In this document: positions 9,901 to 18,093 of the stretch, one piece after another
How positions within the stretch are numbered: the first letter of the stretch is position 1
How the letters are laid out: every line of letters starts with the position of its first letter
NCBI GenBank assembly: GCA_009930125.1
Contig: RZYZ01000003.1
Span: 1 to 32,133, forward strand
Source: Clostridia bacterium
Lineage (GTDB): Bacteria; Bacillota; Clostridia; Clostridiales; Clostridiaceae
Direction: 5' to 3'
Length of the DNA: 32,133 nucleotides
Notes under the pieces: model-generated
Database searches by the model: none
The model's input: only the letters and a program-made list of their open reading frames with translations
Told to the model about the DNA's origin: nothing
Made by a program: the position numbers and the translations under genes

Positions 9901-10504
9901 ATTCAGCTACAGCTTCCTTGTCCAGAAGATTTTCAAGCTCATCGTATTCGATGACTTCAACCTTCTGAATTTCTGAGGATGTTCTGAAACCATCGAAGAA
10001 GTTAAGGAATGGAACTCTGCTCTTGATGGAAGCAAGATGCGCAACTCCAGCCAGGTCCATGATTTCCTGAACGTTTGATTCAGCAAGCATAGCGAATCCA
10101 GACTGTCTTGCAGCCATTACGTCCTGATGGTCACCGAATATGGAAAGTGCGTGTGCAGCAAGTGCTCTTGCACTGACATGGAATACGCCAGGAAGAAGTT
10201 CTCCTGCGATTTTGTACATATTTGGGAGCATAAGCAGTAATCCTTGTGATGCTGTGTATGTAGTCGTGAGTGCTCCACCCTGAAGGGATCCGTGAACTGC
10301 ACCAGCCGCTCCAGCTTCTGACTGCATTTCAACGACCTTTACAGGTTGTCCGAAAATATTCTTGACACCCTTAGATGCCCACTCATCAACATTTTCACCC
10401 ATTGTTGAAGATGGTGTAATTGGATAGATCGCTGATACATCTGTAAATGCATACGAGATGTAGGATGCAGCCATATTTCCATCCATGGTTTTAGTTTTTC
10501 TCAT
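6968..10504 (-). CDS. nifJ: Pyruvate:ferredoxin (flavodoxin) oxidoreductase
   Basis: 1178 aa; [12 protein letters not shown]-terminus, two ferredoxin motifs [12 protein letters not shown] and [12 protein letters not shown], TPP-domain [51 protein letters not shown]. Confidence 0.98.
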   Translation of the reverse strand: [1178 protein letters not shown]

Positions 10505-10532
10505 GTCTATACCTCTCCTTAATATATATTTC

Positions 10533-10680
10533 CTAGAAATCCGGCCTAAAGATTTCTAAAATATAACTACGTTTCCGTAGGTTATAAATGCGCATGAATT
10601 TGAGTATAGTTAATAAATTATCATTAGCTATACTCAAACGACACAACATTATTATACAATATTTGGTAAGGTTTTACCAA
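10533..10680 (-). promoter_or_regulatory. nifJ promoter and structured 5' leader
   Basis: Minus strand TTGGTA-N18-TATAAT; dyad over the -35; long 16-position hairpin at 10599-10638; smaller hairpin TAGAAATC-N9-GATTTCTA near the RBS. Confidence 0.55.
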
Positions 10681-10714
10681 CGAAAAATGGCATATATTTC
10701 GCATTTTCGCATAT

Positions 10715-12286
10715 TTACTGTTTTTTTATGATATTCTCCATTCCCTCTAAAATCTCATCCGCGCTTTCCCTTTGGAAATCAAGGGTTTCGATGTATTTGA
10801 TCAGTTCCTCTTTTTTCCTCAGATTGGACAAGGCGGCTTCAACAGTTCTCTTTTCCAGGTCAAAATCATCCATTTTTGGTACAAGCTTGACATAATCCTT
10901 GATGGGGACAATATCACCATCTTTGGCGACCCTGACGTTATATCCGTCGTTTGCCAGAAGTTCTCGAAGTGCTTCGGATGCTTCCGGGTCTCCATGGGTC
11001 AGGAAGATTTCCTTAGGCCCCTTTCTTATGGCTTTCACCCAGTTGTAGAGTCCTTTTCTGTCCGCATGTCCGGAAAGACCGGAAAAACTGTGGATCTTGG
11101 CATTCACTGCAATATCCTCACCAAAGAGCGTCACGCTCTTCACACCATCCTGAATGATTCTGCCAAGGGAGCCATGAGCCTGATACCCTACGAATACCAC
11201 GCTGCACTCACTTCTCCAGAGGTTATGCTTCAGATGATGCCGGACTCTTCCTGCTGTGGCCATGCCCGATGCACTGATGATGACGCAGCCTTTCTGTGTG
11301 CGGTTCAGCTTCATGGAATCTTCTACAGACTCCGTGAAGAACAGATTCTTGAACTCCAGCACATGATCCCCTCTACTCATCTTCTCCTGACTTTCCGCAT
11401 CGAAGTATCTGCTGTATTCTTTGAAGATTGCTGTGGATTTTGATGCAAGAGGCGAATCCACATAGACCTTGACCCCTCTTTCGAGCTTTCCGGCTTCCTG
11501 GAATTCATTCAGGATATAGAGCAGTTCCTGGGTTCGCCCCACAGCGAAGGATGGGATGATGACATTACCACCTCTTCTGTATGTATCATTGATGATTTTG
11601 ATAAGCTCCTCATGTTCCACCTGATTATCAGGATGAAGTCTGTTCCCATAGGTGGATTCCATGATCAGAAAATCCGCTTCCGTCACTTCCACAGGTTCCT
11701 TCATCAGTGGAATCCCGTGATTGCCAAGGTCTCCCGAATAGACAAGTTTGATTTTCCGCTCTTCTTCCTGTATGTACATTTCAGTGATGGCCGCCCCCAG
11801 CATATGCCCGGCTTCCAGAAAATTCATCCTGAAGCCTTCGAAGAGCTCCACAGGCTGATTGAAATCCACCTCTTCCAGAAGCGTCAGTGCCCCTTCCGCA
11901 TCTTTAGCAGTGTAAAGCGGTTCGATGGGGCCAAGTCCCTTCCTCTGCCTCTTCTTATTCTCCCATTCCGCATCCTGTTCGTGGATGTAGGCGGAATCCA
12001 TCAGAAGAATTCTGCAAAGGGCAGCCGCTGGCGGTGTGGCAATGACCTTCCCTCTGAATCCTCTTTTGTAAAGCAAAGGAATACGTCCGCTGTGGTCGAT
12101 GTGAGCATGAGAAAGGATGAGATAGTCGATGGTGGACGGGATATAGGCGAAGACGTCGTTCCCTTTATCCTTTTCGTCCCTGCCCTGGTATAAGCCGCAA
12201 TCCAGAAGCACTCTTTTGTCCCTGACTCTCAGTAAATGACTGGATCCTGTCACAGTTCCTGCGCCACCTGAAAATTCTATACGCAT
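10715..12286 (-). CDS. MBL-fold beta-CASP RNA-specificity-type metallo-hydrolase (YSH1/CPSF-like)
   Basis: SHAHIDHSGRIPLL, GAGTVTGS N-terminus, beta-CASP SFAVGRTQELLYIL, C-terminal SGLSGHADRKGL and THGDPEA motifs; [10 protein letters not shown]. Confidence 0.93.
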   Translation of the reverse strand: MRIEFSGGAGTVTGSSHLLRVRDKRVLLDCGLYQGRDEKDKGNDVFAYIPSTIDYLILSHAHIDHSGRIPLLYKRGFRGKVIATPPAAALCRILLMDSAYIHEQDAEWENKKRQRKGLGPIEPLYTAKDAEGALTLLEEVDFNQPVELFEGFRMNFLEAGHMLGAAITEMYIQEEERKIKLVYSGDLGNHGIPLMKEPVEVTEADFLIMESTYGNRLHPDNQVEHEELIKIINDTYRRGGNVIIPSFAVGRTQELLYILNEFQEAGKLERGVKVYVDSPLASKSTAIFKEYSRYFDAESQEKMSRGDHVLEFKNLFFTESVEDSMKLNRTQKGCVIISASGMATAGRVRHHLKHNLWRSECSVVFVGYQAHGSLGRIIQDGVKSVTLFGEDIAVNAKIHSFSGLSGHADRKGLYNWVKAIRKGPKEIFLTHGDPEASEALRELLANDGYNVRVAKDGDIVPIKDYVKLVPKMDDFDLEKRTVEAALSNLRKKEELIKYIETLDFQRESADEILEGMENIIKKQ

Positions 12287-12428
12287 ACACGGTCCTCCTT
12301 ATCTGTTGTTACTCTCATTATATCAATAATTGTCAGATATTTTTGTTAACATTCAGTTTATTCACAGTTTCCGGTAACGTTTTCTGTTTTAAAGATAGTA
12401 CAGTTTCACCTGAAATAATCTGTATAAT

Positions 12429-12462
12429 AAGAAAAAGCATGGATTTTCATGCCTTTTCCTTG
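12429..12462 (-). terminator. Probable terminator downstream of murG
   Basis: Minus strand GCATG-AAAATC-CATGC followed by TTTTTC. Confidence 0.5.
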
Positions 12463-12490
12463 TTTAATCTGTACTACTATTTGTTTTGGA

Positions 12491-13552
12491 CTATTTCGAA
12501 TACTTCTCAATAAGCTCCATGATCTTATCCGTTGCACCGCTGAGCTGCGACTCTTCCATGTGACTGATAAAAACTTCCCGATCTTCGTGCAGCTTCAGTA
12601 TGCTCATTCTAAGGGATACATCCGTCAGTTCCTCTTCCACAAGAACCATGGAATATCCGTTCTTGTAGAAACTCTGCGCATTCTCGATCTGATCTCCTCT
12701 GCTGGCTTCTTTTGACAAGGGAATCAGAAGGTTCGGCTTGCGCAGGGCCAGAAACTCGAAGATGGAATTGGATCCCGCTCTTGATACGATCAGGTCCGCA
12801 GCAGCAAGAATGTCCTTCATCTCTTCCACCACATATTCATACTGCTTATAGCCTTGGGTCTCCTTCAGGCTCTCATCCAGATTGTTCTTGCCGCAGAGGT
12901 GGATGATGTTGAAGATGGGAAGAAGCTCTGGCAGAATTTTTCTGAGAGATGTATTGATCTTCACTGAACCGATGCTGCCGCCCATGACCAGGAGTACCGG
13001 TTTGTTCTCTGTAAAACCTGCAGCCTCTCTTGCACGTTCGCCATCTCCTTGATATAGATCTTCTCTGATGGGACTGCCCACAAGAATCGCTTTTTCTCCG
13101 ATTTTCGATACCGTGTCAGGAAACGTCACAAGCAATCTGTCCACAAACCGGGAGGCCAGCTTATTGGCAAGCCCCGGGGTCAGGTCTGACTCATGGGCAA
13201 GTACCGGAATTCTGAGAAAACTTGCTGCTGCCACCACAGGTACGCTGACAAATCCTCCTTTGGAAAATACGATATCCGGCTTCTCCTGCCTCAGAATATG
13301 AAGAGACTGAAGAAAGCCTGCTACTACTTTGAAAGGGTCGGTGAAGTTCTTCAGGTCGAAATACCTTCTGAGTTTTCCGGAAGAGATGCCGAAATAGGGA
13401 ATCTTCGTTTTCCCGATGATTTCCTTTTCTATGCCGTTTTTCGATCCGATGTATTTAATCTCATAGCTCAGCTGCCTAAGCTTCGGTACAAGCGCAAGGT
13501 TCGGATTCACGTGCCCTGCAGTACCTCCACCCGTCATGATGATCTTTTTCAT
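12491..13552 (-). CDS. murG: UDP-GlcNAc:undecaprenyl-PP-MurNAc-pentapeptide GlcNAc transferase
   Basis: [57 protein letters not shown]. Internal ATG at 13552 has better RBS spacing to AAGGGA than the track's 13561. Confidence 0.93.
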   Translation of the reverse strand: MKKIIMTGGGTAGHVNPNLALVPKLRQLSYEIKYIGSKNGIEKEIIGKTKIPYFGISSGKLRRYFDLKNFTDPFKVVAGFLQSLHILRQEKPDIVFSKGGFVSVPVVAAASFLRIPVLAHESDLTPGLANKLASRFVDRLLVTFPDTVSKIGEKAILVGSPIREDLYQGDGERAREAAGFTENKPVLLVMGGSIGSVKINTSLRKILPELLPIFNIIHLCGKNNLDESLKETQGYKQYEYVVEEMKDILAAADLIVSRAGSNSIFEFLALRKPNLLIPLSKEASRGDQIENAQSFYKNGYSMVLVEEELTDVSLRMSILKLHEDREVFISHMEESQLSGATDKIMELIEKYSK

Positions 13553-13770
13553 ATTTTTCATTTCCCTTCTGCCAGAACAGACCCTGCTCAGTACGATTAC
13601 TTCAGTTGAGTCTCTTCTGTGTATTCAAACATCTCTATTATACCAAATATTCTTATGCGAATTCACAAATATTTTACCATGTAAATGTATACACCTGACA
13701 CCAGAAACATCTTCAGTTCATTTTCTTTGATATAATGGTTTCATCAGTTAGGAAAGTCAGGTGAAAAGTC

Positions 13771-14280
13771 ATAAAACTAGTAGAAATCCAATCCATAGAC
13801 GAAAATCGGTTTAAAGAATATATTGAGGCCTGGCGCAGTGAAAACCAGCGGATTTCCCCTTCTTCCTGCGACATGGGCACACACTCCTTTTCGCAGTGGA
13901 GAGAAGCGCAGCTTGCGCTTTCTGAGGAAACCACCCGTCCAGAGGGCATGGTTCGTGCTGAAACGCTGTTTCTTATAGAAGACAACGGATACATCATCGG
14001 TGCCATCAATCTCCGTTATGCCATGACGGAGGATCTTCTGAGGCTTGGCGGACATCTGAGTTTCGGCATCCGGCCCGAAGAACGCAAAAAAGGATATGCC
14101 TTCATCATGGTCAAGCTTGCACTGAATCGGCTTCGGATAAGCGGAATCACAAGAGCGCTGGTAACCATCACAAGAGACAACAAGGCAGCCCAGAAGACCA
14201 TCCGAAAAATCGGAGGAAAGCTGGAAAACGCATATGAATCAAAGGGAACGGTCATTGACCGCTACTGGATCAGTCTATGA
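13771..14280 (+). CDS. GNAT family N-acetyltransferase with apparent non-canonical (ATA) start
   Basis: Frame open upstream of the track's ATG (13873) to a TGA at 13762; N-terminus (I/M)KLVEIQSIDENRFKEYIEAWRSENQRISP is GNAT-like; AGGTGA at 13759-13764 spaced correctly for ATA at 13771. Core GHLSFGIRPEERKKGYAFIMVKLAL. Confidence 0.8.
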   Translation: MKLVEIQSIDENRFKEYIEAWRSENQRISPSSCDMGTHSFSQWREAQLALSEETTRPEGMVRAETLFLIEDNGYIIGAINLRYAMTEDLLRLGGHLSFGIRPEERKKGYAFIMVKLALNRLRISGITRALVTITRDNKAAQKTIRKIGGKLENAYESKGTVIDRYWISL

Positions 14281-14301
14281 TCATAATGGTTTCAGAGCAA
14301 A

Positions 14302-14331
14302 GAACCTCAGCATTTGCCGGGGTTCTTTTTG
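14302..14331 (+). terminator. Probable terminator of GNAT gene
   Basis: AAGAACC ... GGTTCTT with following TTT. Confidence 0.45.
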
Positions 14332-14334
14332 TCG

Positions 14335-15195
14335 CTATGCTTTGGAAATATCCGGGAACGTGAATGAATCCGGGAGCGACAGGTCCCCATAACTTCTGAT
14401 CATCCATCCCGCATCAGCATCCTCCTCCAGACTGAGTCCTTTCAGATTCCCTAGAGGCGCGAAATGACAGATGACTCTTTCAGCATGCTCTGGAATGATT
14501 CTCTCCAGAAGAGTCTCGAGACGATAAGGTCTTGTGGAAAACACATCATAGAGATGAAGCACATTGTCTTCTATCTCCATGAGAACAAGAAGATCCTCGG
14601 AAAGTCGATAGATACACTGGTCAAATCCATGGACATAGTAGAAGGCCAGAATATGTTACTCCCCGAGGGCTGCCACCTTTGAATGCAGCGGTAGAGACTC
14701 CCTTTTGTGCTTCAGAAGTTCATCCAGCGTCATCCTGACCTGTACAGAAGATGCAATGCTCTTCCTGTACAAGGACGGATCGACAATGAATCGAAAACTC
14801 TTCACAGGGCGAAAGCCCCACCGGGTATAGAGCGGAACCGCCTTTTCATCCGCTGCAAGAAAGAAGAAATCACAGGTGTCCTCATACTCCTTCAGAACGT
14901 GCAGAAGAAGGCTGCCGGCAAGGCCTTTCCCTCTATGAGAAGGCTCCGTCATGACCGTTCCGATCTGAACGGCCTTTTGCTTCTTCCCTTCCATGAGAAG
15001 TTCCATGGTGCTTACGGATACATTGGCGATGATCCGTTCGTCAGAAGAATAGCTGTAGGGTATGTAGTCCTCGTTCCATCCCCCTGCCGCATGCCATTTT
15101 TCAAAATCAATTCCGAAGGTCTCTTTGGCCAGTGCCGCAAATGATGTTCGCAGCTCCGGATTATCCTTGTAGTTACTGACCAGTCTGTATGTCAA
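14335..15195 (-). pseudogene. GNAT N-acetyltransferase interrupted by a single in-frame TAA (14656-14658)
   Basis: ORFs 14656..15195 and 14335..14580 are in the same frame; the segment between reads HILAFYYVHGFDQCIYRLSEDLLVL directly into MEIEDNVLHLYDVFS. TTG start at 15195 with G-rich RBS. Confidence 0.75.
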
Positions 15196-15252
15196 AACTC
15201 TTCACCCCCCCTGAATTCATTGTAAGTCAGATTCATCTGTATGCCAACGAAA

Positions 15253-15292
15253 AAGAAGTTCTGACCGTACATTTCATACGGCAGAACTTCTT
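15253..15292 (-). terminator. Terminator of KDG/KDPG operon
   Basis: AAGAAGTTCTG-A-CCGTA-CATTTCA-TACGG-CAGAACTTCTT; on minus strand followed by TTTTC. Confidence 0.75.
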
Positions 15293-15339
15293 CGTCAATC
15301 GGGTAAATTGAACATATATATACAAAGACAGACTCGGGT

Positions 15340-16287
15340 TTATCTGTCGATGCTATCTCGTAGTCCCATGAAAATCTCCACCTGATCTTTGTAGGGGAAG
15401 CCTTCCATGTCTCCTTTCACCAGTGTCGCCATGGCACCCACGGCGTTGGCGCGTTTCGCGCAGTCCACCAGCGAAAGATTTTCCAGGTATCCTGAAAGGA
15501 ATCCTGCAGCATAACCGTCACCGGCACCCACCGTGTCCACAGGCTGGTCCACGGTATAGCCTTTTACGAGTTCCTCTTCTTCTACGCTCCGTACATAGCA
15601 TCCGCTTTTTCCAAGCTTCAGGGCTACAATCTTCACGCCCATTTTGAGGAATCGGTCGCATACTTCCTTCGGTTCTTCTGTTCCAAGAAGTAGTTCCGCT
15701 TCGTCTTTTCCAGGGAATAGGATGTCTGACAGCGCTGCCATCTCCAGGATGTATTTTCTCGCTTCGTCTTTCGACCAGAGCTTCAGTCTGATGTTCGGAT
15801 CAAAGGAGATGGTGACGCCGCACTTTCTGGCTTCCTTCACCGCGTAGAACACCGCTTCTCTCACTTCTTCCGAAAGCGCCAGAGAAATCCCTGTCACATG
15901 AAGAATCTTTGCGCTGCAGATGTAGTCCATGTCCAGGTCTTCAATGGACAGATGGCTCGCTGCAGAGCCTTTACGGTAATAATACACATTGGGGTTCACC
16001 GTGGAGAATCTTTCCTTGAAAAGAATGCCCGTGGTTCGATGGGGATCCTTCTTGACTCTGGATACATCCACTTCTTCCCCCATGACGGTGGATTTGATGT
16101 ACCTGCCGAATTCATCTTCTCCAAGCTTTGAAAACCAGCCTGCCTTATGTCCGAGCCTTGCCAGTGCAATGGCCACATTGGACTCCGCTCCACCGATGGA
16201 TTTCGTGAATGTCCCTACATAACGCAGGGGTCCCTGGGTTTCGGGGTTGAACAGCACCATGGTTTCGCCAAAAGTTACTACTTCCAT
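15340..16287 (-). CDS. PfkB family carbohydrate kinase (2-keto-3-deoxygluconate kinase-like)
   Basis: GGAESNVAIALARLG N-terminal motif and DTVGAGDGYAAGFLSG anion-hole motif. Confidence 0.9.
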   Translation of the reverse strand: MEVVTFGETMVLFNPETQGPLRYVGTFTKSIGGAESNVAIALARLGHKAGWFSKLGEDEFGRYIKSTVMGEEVDVSRVKKDPHRTTGILFKERFSTVNPNVYYYRKGSAASHLSIEDLDMDYICSAKILHVTGISLALSEEVREAVFYAVKEARKCGVTISFDPNIRLKLWSKDEARKYILEMAALSDILFPGKDEAELLLGTEEPKEVCDRFLKMGVKIVALKLGKSGCYVRSVEEEELVKGYTVDQPVDTVGAGDGYAAGFLSGYLENLSLVDCAKRANAVGAMATLVKGDMEGFPYKDQVEIFMGLRDSIDR

Positions 16288-16290
16288 GAA

Positions 16291-17322
16291 TTACCTCTGT
16301 ACTCTTCCGGATCCGTCTCCACCTGCCAGAGCAAGCACTTCGTCCTTGGATACATGGTTGGTGTCTCCAGGAATGGTATGCTTCAGCGCAGAAGCCGCTA
16401 CAGCGAATTCCAGCGCGTCCTGATAAGGCATTTCCGTAACCAGACCATAGATGAGGCCGGATGCGAAGGAATCTCCTCCTCCTACACGGTCTACGATTCT
16501 CAGTTCATACTTCTTGGAAAGATAGGATTTGTCTCCATCAAAAAGGATTGCAGACCAGCCGTTGTCTGATGCGGAGTAGCTTTCTCTTAAAGTGGATGCC
16601 ACAAGCTTCACACCGAACTTCTCGATGATCTGACGGGCCACTTCTTCGTAGGCGCCATGGCTGATTTCTCCCTTGCTGATGTCCGTATCAGCGGCCTTGA
16701 TGCCGAATACCTTTTCCGCATCCTCTTCGTTTCCGATGCACACGTCCACATAGTCCATGAGTCCGGTCATGACTTCCTTGGCCTTTTCCTGACTCCACAG
16801 CTTCTTTCTGTAGTTGAGATCCACTGAAACCGTAATGTTCTTTGCCTTGGCTGCCTTCAGGGCTGCCAGTGTTAGCTCAGCTGCATCATCGCTTAAAGCG
16901 GGGGTGATTCCTGTGAAGTGGAACCAGTCCACGCCATCAAAAATCTCATCCCAGTTGAACTCATCCGCCTTCGCTTCCGCGATGGCAGCATGGGCTCTGT
17001 CATAGATGACATTGGATGCTCTCTGGGAGGCTCCTGTTTCCAGGAAGTAGATGCCCAGTCTGTCTCCGCCCCGTGCAATATAGTTTGTATCCACGCCGTA
17101 TCTTCTCAGGGAATTCACTGCGCTCTGTCCGATTTCATTCTTTGGCACCTTTGTGACGAATCTGGTCTCCAGGCCATAGTTGGATAGGGAAACGCAACAG
17201 TTGGCTTCTCCTCCGCCATAACAGACATCAAAACTGTCCGCCTGAACAAATCTTTCAAATCCGGGTGTGGAGAGTCTCAGCATGATTTCTCCTAAAGTTA
17301 CTACTCTTTTCATCTTCTTCAT
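16291..17322 (-). CDS. PfkB family sugar kinase, probable 2-keto-3-deoxygluconate kinase
   Basis: GGGEANCCVSLSNYG, VDLNYRKKLWS, DRVGGGDSFASGLIYG; lies 3 bp upstream of the next kinase and 8 bp downstream of the aldolase. Confidence 0.9.
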   Translation of the reverse strand: MKKMKRVVTLGEIMLRLSTPGFERFVQADSFDVCYGGGEANCCVSLSNYGLETRFVTKVPKNEIGQSAVNSLRRYGVDTNYIARGGDRLGIYFLETGASQRASNVIYDRAHAAIAEAKADEFNWDEIFDGVDWFHFTGITPALSDDAAELTLAALKAAKAKNITVSVDLNYRKKLWSQEKAKEVMTGLMDYVDVCIGNEEDAEKVFGIKAADTDISKGEISHGAYEEVARQIIEKFGVKLVASTLRESYSASDNGWSAILFDGDKSYLSKKYELRIVDRVGGGDSFASGLIYGLVTEMPYQDALEFAVAASALKHTIPGDTNHVSKDEVLALAGGDGSGRVQR

Positions 17323-17330
17323 CGACTCCT

Positions 17331-17975
17331 TTACTTTCTTGCTTCTCTGATCTTTTCAACGAACTCTTTGGCGATTTCCGTGATCTTTGCGTAATCACCG
17401 GTCTTGGCTGGGCCAGTCAAGTCTCCGCCGACACCTACGGCAACGCAGCCGTTCTTGATCCATTTTCCTACATTATCCAGACTGACTCCACCTGTAGGCA
17501 TCAGCACGGTCTGTGGAAGTGGCCCTTTGATGGCCTTGATGAAATCCGGTCCGAAGGCGCTTCCAGGGAATACCTTGATTACATCGACCCCCGCTTCCAT
17601 GGCTGTGATGATCTCTGTCAGTGTCATGCATCCTGCCATATAAGGAATCTGATATCTGTTGCACAGCTTTGCGGTCTCCAGATCAAATCCAGGGCTCACA
17701 ATGTACTCTGCGCCGGCCAGAATGGCAATTCTTGCAGTTTCCGAATCCAGAACGGTTCCGGCCCCGATGATGAGTTCCTCTTTCTTGAACTTGTTCTTCA
17801 GGGATGTGATCACATTCTGGGCTCCTGGTACGGTGAATGTCACCTCAATGGCTGGTACGCCGCCTTCGATACATGCTTTACTGATCTTCTCCGCCTGCTC
17901 TTCGCTGTCTGCTCTTACAACGGCAACAATTCCTGCTTCCATGATTCGGGTCAGTGTTTCAATTTTAGGGATCAT
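17331..17975 (-). CDS. eda: KDPG/4-hydroxy-2-oxoglutarate aldolase
   Basis: [70 protein letters not shown]. Confidence 0.93.
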   Translation of the reverse strand: [214 protein letters not shown]

Positions 17976-17997
17976 AGTTTGCCTCCTTCATATTCAA

Positions 17998-18027
17998 GTT
18001 CCATAATGTGGAACACGGTTCCATAAT
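17998..18027. promoter_or_regulatory. Probable IclR-family operator upstream of the aldolase operon
   Basis: GTTCCA-TAATG-TGGAAC-ACG-GTTCCA: three alternating half-sites, with direct repeat GTTCCATAAT at 20-bp period. Confidence 0.65.
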
Positions 18028-18093
18028 TTTACTACAGGTTTATTTTACTCCATAACCCGCTCCATTTGCAATCGGTTTATGAAGAAATTTACC

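Noticed and set aside
10772-12193. 223-aa and 193-aa ORFs antisense to the beta-CASP hydrolase
   Set aside because: Opposite strand carries all conserved MBL motifs; these are shadow ORFs.
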